DNA of 64,000 nt from Ligula intestinalis. Lineage: Eukaryota > Platyhelminthes > Cestoda > Diphyllobothriidea > Diphyllobothriidae. Position 1 is the stretch's first letter. Each line of letters opens with the position of its first letter. This document shows, piece by piece, positions 54,845 through 64,000 of this stretch. The notes beneath the pieces are model-generated. The model did no database searches. It was given only the letters and a program-made list of their open reading frames with translations, and was not told the origin of the DNA. Position numbers and translations under genes: made by a program. The stretch is taken from positions 9,841,388 through 9,905,387 of the forward strand of contig JAYGXS010000007.1 of NCBI GenBank assembly GCA_036362985.1, written 5' to 3'.

Positions 54845-55612
54845 CATGAAATGCTTTGATATCTAAACAGCACAGTCCAACCCACAAAACTGAAAGCATA
54901 TTGTGCAAAACCTTTTATATATCGGATTTACGGTCCTACTTCTCGGTCCGGTAAAACAGATTGCGTTATTCAAGTTTATTACTGCGTTCTGCGCCCAAAA
55001 GCGCTTCAGACATAAGCAGAAAATGATTTTTTTAAACTGAAATGCATGCATTATACATCAACCGGCGTATCGAGTTGGCTGGAGTGTGTAAACACCTCAA
55101 ATAAAGATGGAAGCGAATACAGCCGACAACTATGGACCGACTTGAACCACAAGTACCGCCCACACCGGATGACGTGGACTGACACCGGACCGACTCAAAT
55201 TACAGTCGCCAATTAGCCATTACGCCATGGTGACTGATACTGAAGTCCACCACACTGTGACGCAAATTGCAACTACTAATTATCGCCCACACTTTCTGAC
55301 TGAAGTACTGTATCAGCACTTTGAAATGCTTACTGTTCTTTGCAAATGTTTCTCAAGTCTAATGATGAAATAAGTATCCAGTGTCGACAATTTACTGAGC
55401 AACTTTACTCATTTTCCCAAAGAACGCCTTTCTTTGAAATATGCTTATTTACCAAGTCACATGTCTCCAAGAGTCTTGCATGCACTCCACGCCATACTCT
55501 TTTTTGCCTCTACTTTCTGACTTCCGTTTACTTTGACATCGACCTCCAGCAGCCTCTGCACGCAGGGGCCATCGAATATACGAATGACCAAATGCGTTTT
55601 TCCTTTTCACAG

Positions 55613-55702
55613 CCCCAGTGATGCCAGCCAAACGTCCCCTGCGAAACAGGGTCGCCCCCTCACCTGCAAACACCGCTGGAAACCGCAGAAAGAAAGGTTC
55701 GC
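55613..55702 (+). CDS. Upstream duplicate of the TMEM26-like first coding exon (possible short exon)
   Basis: A splice-acceptor-like CCTTTTCACAG ends at 55612 and an ATG at 55621 opens MPAKRPLRNRVAPSPANTAG. At 55702 the sequence GC/GTAAGT would be a donor. The downstream copy at 57246 begins MPAKRPLKDQAAPSPPDTTA, with the same acceptor, so the two are duplicates. Here the membrane-coding part is missing. It may be an alternative first coding exon, or a dead duplicate in which GTAAGT arose by chance. The 250 bp upstream are also conserved between the copies (GCATGCACTCCACGCCAT / GCATGCAGTCCTCGCCAT). Confidence 0.4.
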
Positions 55703-57237
55703 GTAAGTCCCTTTAACTTGCAACTAGCATATGCCTGAGCAGATCAAAAAAGTATGTTGATTGGTTTCTGCTTAAAATGGCCTACGCGAAAACTTCTGTA
55801 AATAGGATACATGGACAAGTGGGCAAGGATGTATAAGGGGATCCTCACAGTGCGCTCTAAGCGCGCTCCCCTCCAAGCAAGGTTTAGGCGAAAGAATGGG
55901 CGGGGTGGTGTATTGGGGAACAATTCAGTGCGCAATAATCATGTAAACAAAAAAAAAATTACGCGAATAAGTTGGGAGATGTTCGCTGATCTCGGGAAAG
56001 GACACTGAGGTACACTTTTTAAATTGTATCATTAACCCCAACCAGAACAATGGCGGACGAGTAAAAAGTTGGAAGATTTTGGAAATTCACCCTGCATAAA
56101 ATTTGTAAATTTTCCATGGTCAATTTGAAAAACCCTTTTACTGCATAAATGGAGTACATGGTGGCCTTCCAAAGACCTCCTACAGTTCAATATCATCATC
56201 CATTCCCTACCGGACCAGCGGCCAGCGTGCGGAAAATTGGGAAATTGTGGAAAATTCAACCTACTTAACATTTGTAAGTAAGTGCATTGCAAACGTGCTC
56301 ACCCGTTTTCAAACACTTCTATAGATCCCTGCCGACAAGTGTTCCCTTTGAATGGACTTAGCAAACATATAATGGTATCTCTATGTGCCCGAATAATTAA
56401 ATCGAAATTATACTTCCTTGTAGACTACTGTTGCTCATGAATCTTACTTCAGACCACTTTTTTATGGTTAAATAATCTCGAACATGCTAATATCAAACAG
56501 CTTATATCAAAGGTATTACCTAATGAGATATGCAACAGGTATCAATTTTCAAATGCGCGCCAACGCAGCGTCACAAAGGAAATTTCTTTGATATCCAAAC
56601 AGCATGGCTCAACCCAGAAAATAGCAAGCATATTGCGCGCTCCCGCCTATATATCAGATTTACGGTCCTGTTTCTCAGTATGGTAAAACAAATTGTGTCA
56701 TTCAAGTTAATTTGACTGCATTCTGGGACCAAAAGCAAAACAATATTTTAAAATATCGAAATTTTTCCTGGTTTCTGCTTCGATTTCTGCTTACGGTTTC
56801 GGCTTCAAATTGGACTACATTTTCCAATTCTGAAAAGGGTATAGGTTGAACCTTTCGTACTGATTTTAGTTTTCTCCTATAGCATAGTGCATATCAGTAA
56901 AACGTTTGTTCTTGTCTTACACAAAAGCATGGGAAATTCCTTTGATACTCCCGATTCGACCGAAATCGATTCCTATTATCCTCAATAAACTTTAGTATAC
57001 AGGCACGTTTTCTTAAACAAAGCATTTTCTTGGGATTAATCCCACGCAGTTAATTAATATAACGCGACCAAATATATCAAGTCACATTTCGTCATGGCGT
57101 TTGCATGCAGTCCTCGCCATACCGTATGATCTCATTACTTTCTGGCTTCCGTTTTCTTCATAATCACACTCCAGCGGCCTCTACACGTAGGGGAGCATCG
57201 AGTACGCGAATGATTAAATATTTTTTCCCGTTCACAG

Positions 57238-57595
57238 CCCGAGGTATGCCAGCCAAACGCCCCCTGAAAGACCAGGCCGCCCCTTCACCTCCAGACACTA
57301 CCGCCAGCAACAGGAGCAGGATGGCTTCCGCAATTCGACTTGTTGGACGGGCCATGCAAGTCGCGTATCGCGGTTGGCTTGCGTTTTTGCAACTTACTGT
57401 TGCGCTGCGAGCCATCGTGGTGCGAGTAGTCTTTGCTGGACTGTCGCTTGCACTCATTTTCTTAGTGGTTTATATCAAGGAGGAACCATTCTACTGGATA
57501 CTTGGTGTCTTTCTGTTTCCTCTACTTTGGGAGCTCTTCATGGCCGCTCGGGCATTCGTGGATCCACAAAGCTATTCAAGGCGTTTGGAGAAGTG
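57238..57595 (+). CDS. TMEM26-like membrane protein, 5' coding exon
   Basis: An acceptor-like TTTTCCCGTTCACAG ends at 57237 and the ATG at 57246 opens a 117-residue exon that ends at 57595 with AAGTG/GTGAGT, a good donor. After a basic, Pro/Ser-rich start (residues 1-30) come two membrane segments (about 53-77, ALRAIVVRVVFAGLSLALIF, and about 82-103, WILGVFLFPLLWELFMA). They are joined by YIKEEPFYW. In TMEM26 proteins the same place has a K-K-E-P-R-Y-W motif between the first two segments, so homology is likely. The molecular function of that family is unclear. No further exon is seen downstream in the window. A dispersed repeat begins exactly at the donor. An upstream in-frame ATG at 57105 is unlikely to be used, because the acceptor lies between. 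Confidence 0.5.
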
Positions 57596-57692
57596 GTGAG
57601 TTAAACCCTGGAAACTGTGATCTTCAGGTCCGATTCCTTAGGAGAGGAGAGAGAAGTCATGAGAAGGCCAGAGGCGTACAAAGCGTATATGC

Positions 57693-58687
57693 TATCGTTT
57701 TCATCATCCCCCAAAGAAGACGAAGAAGACGGTTGAAGGCCATGGACCGAGTGATATTGGGACTGACGTTTTAGACAATCACTTGTTTCCTCCGTCAGAG
57801 TAGCGTGGTGGTTGTTCCTGTTTGCCGGGACTGTTTCAGCCTCGCTGCATGCCTGTTATCATATCCATGCTCAGCGCAAGAACTTTGACCTGCTTGTTTG
57901 CTGCTGACTGACCGTGAGTTTGACCGCAGGGGGGGGGGGGCTCGTTTGAACTTTTTCCCCTTTGCAGCTGTCGTAATTTTTGGCATGTCAGCGCGCTTAC
58001 TGACCTCTTCCTCGTCCACCGACGGACTCATCACTTGCTGCTGCCCGCATGACTTCATGTCAACCTCGCGTGCGCGGTAGCGGTGAGGTAGCGTTCCACG
58101 CTGGTCACCTGGTTCTGGTCCCACCCCTCTCCTATCTTCCTCTAATCTTAATTGTACTCCGCGCTTGCGTCTTCTTGGCCGTTCTGTTGGGCTTGTTCGA
58201 ACTGATTCGAGCCGTTTGCGTACTGCCTGGTAAGCAGGATGAAGGTCTATGTCTCTGTTAGGTGTGCCAGTCGAAGGCCAACTTTCCAGCAGAAGTCTAG
58301 CCATCTTGTCAATGGCTCGACCTTTTACCCTCGCATTGTCGACGGCGAAAGTGTGTTTCTTCTGCCGTACGTGTTCATAGACCATAGGCAGCTAATCCTC
58401 GCTAACAATTACGACAGCCGCAAAAGGGACAAATTTTTAGACAGTCCCCCCAGCAGTCAATCTCACGGACAGTCAGCAGCGAAAAAGCAGGTCAATGTTC
58501 GCGCGCTGAGGACGGATATAATAACAGGCATGCAGCGAGGCTGAAACAGTCCCAGCAAACAGGAACAACCACCATGTTACTCTGACGATGGAAACCAGCT
58601 AGTGTCCAAAACGTCAGTCCCAACATAATTCGGTCCATGTACTTGAACCTTCATTTTCGTCTTCTTTGAGAGATGATGAACACGATA
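57693..58687. mobile_element. PLE insertion with 280-bp inverted arms (family a)
   Basis: The left arm 57693-57980 and right arm 58407-58687 are inverted copies of one PLE 3' end: TATCGTTTTCATCATC / GATGATGAACACGATA at the outside, then GGTCCATG-type termini, GTTCCTGTTTGCCGGGACTG / CAGTCCCAGCAAACAGGAAC and GTCGTAATT / AATTACGAC at the inside. The minus-strand part (57795-58385) is a coding 3' end of a PLE; the right arm repeats only its last portion in reverse. No clear target duplication was found. Confidence 0.85.
57795..58385 (-). CDS. PLE nuclease C-terminal fragment
   Basis: An open frame of 196 codons on the minus strand. The start reads YEHVRQKKHTFAVDNARVKG then ARLLLESWPSTGTPNRDIDL and YQAVRKRLESV, collinear with the ORF at 51197-51967 (QQHKHEFAFEKARVIGR, GWSSTGTINGAIDLN, YQALRSKLESS). 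It then has a basic, Arg/Ser-rich tail of unknown role. The GIY-YIG core is missing, so the fragment is inactive. The end of the reading frame lies inside the left inverted arm. Confidence 0.65.
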   Translation of the reverse strand: MVYEHVRQKKHTFAVDNARVKGRAIDKMARLLLESWPSTGTPNRDIDLHPAYQAVRKRLESVRTSPTERPRRRKRGVQLRLEEDRRGVGPEPGDQRGTLPHRYRAREVDMKSCGQQQVMSPSVDEEEVSKRADMPKITTAAKGKKFKRAPPPLRSNSRSVSSKQAGQSSCAEHGYDNRHAARLKQSRQTGTTTTLL

Positions 58688-58930
58688 AGATACCTGGACC
58701 TCAAATCGTTGCGCATACTAGAGTATATCCTGTTCAGAATGAGATGGGGGAATGGGCAGTAGGAAATCGACTATCAGACCATAGCATAACTAAAAGTCAG
58801 CGGATGGCGTCTGAAGTGAGGTCGACTCGGCAGTCGTCACATGAGGTCCTGTGTGAGTCGGCCTGTTATTGGCTTTTACAGAGGCCGGAAAATGCGAGCA
58901 TACACAAAGTGCACTCCCTGTGCAGCTAAT

Positions 58931-59224
58931 CACTACAGGTCCAATGATCCTTCTGTGAAAACGTGTTTTCTACTTCTTCTTTACTATTACGTGTGCTCGG
59001 TCACGTGTAGTTTGCGCACACATAGTGGCTTACTTGACCCCGAGCCCCATGCAAGACATCCGGCTATTTTAAACGTTGAGTAATATCATCATAGTTAGGG
59101 CTAGTAGTGTAAGCCATTGCTTCCTAGGTCTTGTGAGGTAAGCTGTGCGTGCACTTTCAAACTGCTCAGTGTATTACAGAGTTATTACTGAGAAGTAGAA
59201 AATATGCGAGGCCCAGGCGATTGA
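58931..59224. other. Unassigned sequence
   Basis: Nothing recognised. Confidence 0.4.
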
Positions 59225-59460
59225 ACAGAAGGCAGGAAGACGCTCACTGGGACCAGTATTTTATTTGTCCGACGTTTCGGACTCTCACTCGAGGCCATTG
59301 TCAAGGAATGAAAACGTGCAGTCCACTGCGTCATTAAGTCAGCCCTGACGCGGGTGACCTTGAGTTCCCATTGTTATCTCCACCGCGAGTGACCTTGAGC
59401 ACTGACATTGCTCACGCAGTACGAGATAGGCATCTGAGAGATCGATATGCCTATTTATAG
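59225..59460 (-). mobile_element. PLE terminal region
   Basis: The minus strand reads TGGCCTCGAGTGAGAGTCCG, AAACGTCGGACAAATAAAAT and CTGGTCCCAGTGAGCGTCTT, as at 33075-33165. Farther left on the same element (59340-59460), GTGACCTTGAG occurs twice in GC-richer DNA that may belong to the element. No ORF. Confidence 0.55.
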
Positions 59461-62400
59461 TCTGCGTGTGAGTGCCATGCCTCCTACAAGAGGCGGGAGA
59501 TTCGATCGTCCGACTGACCTACCATTCGCACGTGTTCGCAATCGAAGCCGTGTCCTGGCATGGATGCGTGAGTGGCTGTGATGATTAATGTAGGATTCAT
59601 TTTTCGAAAAGGTCAAATTTGGACTGTCACGTCCTACGATGGAGGTTAGGGTTGGCATGCACACCTTACCGATCGTTTTTAAATGGACATGCATAAGTCG
59701 CAGTAGAGGGAAGGCAGAGAGAAGGGGCAACAGGGCTAGCCAAAAAAGCGACAATTTACAGTAGTCACCAAAGACCACGCCACTTTCATAACTTTTGTAT
59801 AAGCTTGATCATTACTTGAATACCAGTGTGAATGCATTAAGGAAAACTTAGAACTAATAATGAACAGCATTAGGCATATTAAGTTCTTAAAAGAACTATA
59901 GGAATAACTGAGTGTTTGCAAAAAAAAATAAAATTTTCTCGATAATCCCGAGGTTCTGGAGATTCACAAAGAGCTAAAAATTAGAACAATAAATTTAGCT
60001 ATTATGTTAACTTGAAAAGTTAAAGCAACCACCTATGTATAGAAATAAAGTGTCTGTAAATTTTACCATTACTGGAAAAGTATTCATTGAATGTCGTCGA
60101 AAAAAGTGTCATCATTTTCCTTGTTTTCAGTGTCTAAATGAACATGGCAACGTTTCTAAAATAAAGTAATGCCTCAAAACAGCAAACCGCCTTGTCAAGA
60201 GTGAATCATGTCCGCAGTGGAGTTGTGAAGCTATTATTCGTAAGATGAATAAGAAAATTTTCCATAGAAGGTTACCTCTTATAAAGTACTTTGATAAAAT
60301 ATCAAGCTAAAGAAGTTCTGCATATGTTAACTTTATCTAACGTAATGTTATAATGAAATTTGGGCATTTCTTTAAGTTTCCTTAAGATAAACGATTCAAG
60401 TATATTGAAGGTGAAATAACTTTCTTTTCTCTTTATAATGGATTTTTTCGCATAAGTGGATTAATTCCACTTTCTGAAAAAACTTTCAAAAACCTGGCCA
60501 TATGCATTGCCATTTTTGGAAATACTTATTATTCTTCTGCCTTCTTTTTTTCTTAATGACGCAAAAGAGGAACGTAAAGTACACCAGAAACTATATTTCT
60601 ACACGACTTACATTGAATAAGGCCTTCTTTGTCTTACATTCACGTTAACATAATCGACACTTTTCGTTTGCGCAAGGATATTTGTGCGTCATTTGTGCAT
60701 TGAAACTGCATTATGCGCAAAAATATTTCACAGTATAGCTAAACATTATTTTAAAAATGCAAATCTTTAATGTTAATCCAAATGTATGTGATTTCTTCAA
60801 CTTGGCTTCACTTGAATCTGAACAATTTTTGACAAACTTTTCCATTTCTCAAAGGGGTATCTTTGATATCTATTTTACTTATTTTGGAGTTCCTTCATAG
60901 TATAATCAAAATTATCGTGCAGTTTGGTCCTCTATTTCGTAATAACCTAGGAAATTCCTTCGATAAGAGACAACTGCCAAATTTCCCAAAATGAATGGCC
61001 ATTTTGCTTTATAAACCTAACAAAAATGACGATTTAACTTATTAAAAGGCTTTTGCATAATTCAATGAGCTGAATGAATCAAAGTACTGTTAGTAAATAT
61101 ACGCAATTTTCATCATGAACATCGCATGGTCTTTGGCGACTACCGTATGCCCTAGCTTGGAGTCCTGGGTGACAGAGAGCACATTTGCGCCTTACCAATG
61201 TGGAGAGAAGTGACGGGTCGCTAGTAAGGTGACAAACGCCGAATGCTAGAGAAGGTCAAGGTACGCTAACAACGGCGTGCTTACTTTTTATGTAGTCGTT
61301 GAAGTGGGAATGTAAACTGTTCGACGGGTGCCTAGTGCAATCACCATCTCACTTTGTTTGTTTTTGCTAGTTCTTCTACCACTTTTCGTTCCCTTCCGTG
61401 CCTCCTCTTTGTTGACTTCAGAGGGTTCACCGTCTAATAACGCCCTTTGGAATCCACCCAGAGGAGAGTTTATTGTGCACAAAACCCGGAGTTGCTCTCT
61501 CGCTGATGGTACTTGCCGCTGGCGTTAAGCCAGCTCACTGAATGTCCCCAACAGTGGAGTGGACTGGCGGTTTCCTCGTAGTCCAATAGCAACTCTCTTG
61601 TCTAAGATTGAAAATGGCTTATATGTGGTTGTCATTGCCGTGGTGAACCTAAATGGGCCGTCAGGAAGTGTGACCTGTTGGCACGCGCGTAGACTCGTAT
61701 GCGTCTGATCCTATCCAGAGGTTAAGGTCATAACCACTGCGGGGGCATATGACCTTGAAGGCAGTCCGCACTGACAAAGGACAATTGTGACAGTCGGTGG
61801 CAGGCACAATGCCTCAGGAGAGCCTGCAAGGTTGCTGGCATTTGGGCTTCTAGCATTTATGACCTTTCGCAGTGCAAATGTCTAACAGTAGTATGTTCAA
61901 AATGACTTAGACTTCTCGCCGCAATTGAAATGCAGGCACAACGGAACGCACGTAGCTATTTACTGTGAAAAACTTGCATATGATAGCTCTGATCAGTATT
62001 GTATTCTCTTGCTGGAAAACCGAACTTTTAACAGCCTCTGCACTTTAAGCTTGTTCTCTTTCCCAGGTTCAGCTTGTGCATTTTTACCTACCTTCTCTGT
62101 ACCTGTCCACCTATCTGGATTCTCGAGCTACATCTCGCTCACAAGTGTAATAACGCCACGGAGCTAGCAATCCTGCAGATGGACTCTTCTTTTTTTCCCA
62201 CATTAAACCAGGTTTGTGGTCTTTTCTGTGAAACTTCCTGCAATGACTCATTCCACTGTCTTTATACACATGTTAGCCCCCTGGGGCACCGGGCGTTTAC
62301 AATTGACCAGCAGTAGACATGTCAACTTTCGATGTTCAGATCAACTAACGAAGCTTCTAGCGAGTATTATCTCATAGTAATAATGGCATAGGACGAAAAA

Positions 62401-62566
62401 GTGTTAAAACGGACGTCAGCCAATTCAAGTGTATTGTTAAAGCCAGGCCAGTGATTTATTTTGAGCTCATAATTAATACAGGGAATGTGAAATGCGGCAG
62501 GCTGGTATTTTTGTTTACTTCATTCGTATTTTCCGAATTCTAACAAGGTAAAGCTTACCGCAGAGG
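59461..62566. other. AT-rich unassigned sequence
   Basis: About 3.1 kb, most AT-rich between 59800 and 61100. Around 61330-61530 a more GC-balanced patch contains a short ORF with a hydrophobic start (MPSAITISLCLFLLVLLPLF), which could be a signal peptide by chance. I do not call a gene. Confidence 0.4.
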
Positions 62567-62870
62567 GTTAATTGAGGTAAACCCTGGCATCTGCGATCTT
62601 CAGGCCAGAGTCCTTAGAAGAGGAGAGCAGTCATGCGAAGGCCAGACTGGTGGAAGTGTATATCTGTACAGAAGGTATTAAAAAATAGGTAACTAGAAAT
62701 GGACTATAATATGACTGCAAATCCGCAGGCGTTCGGAAGGTGAGTGAAGCGAAGTCTGCTCAGAAATGGCAACACGATGAGTCGGCCTGTGATTGGCTGT
62801 TCAAGAAGCTAGAAGCAGCAAGCATTCCCAACGTGCACTTTAACTTGAGCTAGTCACGTCAAGCTATCAA
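62567..62870 (+). repeat. Repeat family T, copy 2 (uninterrupted)
   Basis: TAAACCCTGGCATCTGCGAT, TCCTTAGAAGAGGAGAGCAG, GTCATGCGAAGGCCAG, then GAGTCGGCCTGTGATTGGCT and GTGCACTTTAAC, parallel to the split copy at 57596-58930. No coding capacity is evident. Confidence 0.6.
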
Positions 62871-64000
62871 AAGTGAACCTTGTGGAGTGCTAGGGAATGT
62901 AGCCTGACCTTAGTGTAATTGAGGTCATCTACTTTGCCTTTCTAACAGGCACCTTTCTTACAGTCTTGAGGGTATTTTATAAAACATCTGATCTGGGCGT
63001 TTATTTCGACGCCTTTAGGAAACTTTGAATCGTAGAAAATGCCTGTGATGATTCCTAAGCATGTAGGCCGCATGGCATTCCTATGTCCCAAAAGCATTAC
63101 ATAGAACATTTAAGAGGAAACTGCAGGTGTGCCTTAAAGGCAGATTAGCGTTCAAGCGCTTCACCGTCGTAAATTCGAATCTCCACCTGTACATATGCAT
63201 TTCGTTTCGGGCGGGATTAGTGAGCAGAGGGAAAAAATACTAACTCTGTAATTCGACTACGTCGCAAATATTTTGTCTACTTTTCAGCCGTGGAACTTCT
63301 TAATCCGAACAAGAAGGGCCATCTTGGTAAGAATTCTATCGATGTCTGCCCATTGCGTTGGTAGAACCATAGTTGATATATGTTGTGCATCATCTATTCA
63401 AAATTTTGTAGGAGAGATTTGCTCTAGAAGTTCATACTACAAACACAAGGCTGTTCGGTAATTCCTGCAATATGAGGGGTTTGTGGCATGTAAACGAAAT
63501 GGCCATGATACAGTTTCCATTATCAAATAAAATAACAAGTTATCGAAACTGCAAAAAAGTATTTCGTCTGATGATGATCAGAAAGAATGCGCAATGAGTT
63601 CTTAAATTACTAAAATCTAGACCTGTTTTGTACATTACTGAAACAATTCATAATGTCATTTCATTCCATAATTCATCCTCTGAGGTGAATAAGCAGACGA
63701 AGACTAGAGGTCACCTTGCATGTATCGATCGAAAATCTCGAAGGAAACTTTAAAGAGTGATATACTGAGAGCCGATTTGAAGATTTCCAAACGTAGATAA
63801 ACAAGCTACACAGTACTTATCCAAGAATGCATGAAAATAAAGAGGAATTAGCCGTCACGTAGCCTCACATAGCCTATGGGACACGGTCGAACTATTGGTG
63901 TCCATTAAAAATACTACAAAACTCGATGAGAAAGCGAAGTTTACCTCAACTATCTCGTATTTGTTTTTTGATGAGATGGTTGCTCTTAAAAATGAGCAAA
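62871..64000. other. Unassigned sequence
   Basis: Nothing supported. A possible box-B-like TTCGAATC near 63174 has no accompanying box A or cloverleaf. Confidence 0.4.

Larger units (their letters stand above)
53640..57340 (+). repeat. Tandem segmental duplication (units A and B)
   Basis: Unit A is about 53640-55735 and unit B about 55745-57340. Matching blocks in order are TTGATTGATTTTCTACTCAA / TTGATTGGTTTCTGCTTAAA; AGCAGACATATGATGGTAT / AGCAAACATATAATGGTAT; CTTTGATATCTAAACAG / CTTTGATATCCAAACAG; GGATTTACGGTCCT / AGATTTACGGTCCT; and the exon block 55453-55705 / 57078-57335. Unit A has a PLE insertion (53970-54844). Unit B has about 500 bp (55815-56320) with no counterpart in A. Confidence 0.75.
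57596..58930 (+). repeat. Repeat family T, copy 1, split by a PLE
   Basis: 57600-57692 (TAAACCCTGGAAACTGTGAT, GAGAGAAGTCATGAGAAGGC) and 58688-58930 (AGTCGGCCTGTTATTGGCTT, AAAGTGCACTCCCTG) together correspond to 62567-62870 (TAAACCCTGGCATCTGCGAT, GAGTCGGCCTGTGATTGGCT, AACGTGCACTTTAA). The inverted PLE 57693-58687 interrupts it. The repeat type is unknown. Confidence 0.6.

Noticed and set aside
61328..61528. Secreted peptide gene with a signal peptide
   Set aside because: The hydrophobic start is suggestive, but the frame is short, with no motif or splice evidence.
63130..63200. tRNA gene on the plus strand
   Set aside because: A B-box-like TTCGAATC is present but no A box or cloverleaf could be drawn.
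1..64000. CRISPR array, bacterial operon or phage region
   Set aside because: No regularly spaced short direct repeats, no ribosome-binding sites before ORFs and no bacterial or phage genes. The content is eukaryotic retroelements.

Overview
The window reads as a repeat-rich, gene-poor piece of a metazoan nuclear genome, most plausibly a flatworm. The reasons are the mix of repeats: several Penelope-like elements (PLEs) with a GIY-YIG endonuclease, a CR1-type LINE with a fused ORF1 and endonuclease, an RTE-like fragment, an LTR family with a primer-binding site like that of the CsRn1 group of Ty3 elements (described from Clonorchis), and tRNA-related short elements. A large tapeworm or fluke genome is an inference from these families, not something proven here. 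There are no bacterial operons, rRNA genes, CRISPR arrays or intact multi-exon genes.

Layout. 0-9 kb: AT-rich DNA with palindromic elements whose two arms are tRNA-like (329-660, 2050-2410, 8682-9010), a decayed LINE (4160-5230) and a PLE terminus (8225-8560). 9-25 kb: a mosaic of old insertions: PLE pieces, an LTR end, foldback elements, an RTE-like reverse transcriptase, an 86-bp direct duplication, a DNA transposon with TA target duplication (20847-21373), and the best PLE body (23010-25013, reverse transcriptase plus GIY-YIG, minus strand). 25.9-29.7 kb: an LTR retroelement with two LTRs and matching 4-bp target duplication, invaded by a CR1-like LINE, with another diverged LTR beside it. 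30-41.7 kb: a possible terminal exon on the minus strand, a 5'-truncated LINE, a PLE in head-to-tail arrangement (33170-35297), a solo LTR and a nearly full-length but inactive LINE (37290-41430). 41.7-52.6 kb: LTR and foldback copies, a PLE-derived palindrome, the second copy of the DNA transposon, and a PLE endonuclease ORF (51190-52190). 53.6-57.6 kb: a tandem duplication containing two versions of a 5' coding exon. The downstream version encodes two membrane segments that resemble TMEM26. 57.6-64 kb: a repeat split by a 1-kb inverted PLE insertion, then AT-rich DNA with a second copy of that repeat.

How it fits together. Almost all recognisable coding sequence is retroelement debris. LINE and PLE proteins would have copied themselves and probably mobilised the short elements. 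The only candidates for host coding sequence are the TMEM26-like exon near 57.2-57.6 kb with its duplicated partner near 55.6 kb, and a serine/histidine-rich terminal exon near 30 kb. The most unusual structures are the tRNA-armed palindromes, the repeated occurrence of PLE ends as large inverted repeats, and a conserved PLE terminal motif that resembles a hammerhead ribozyme core.
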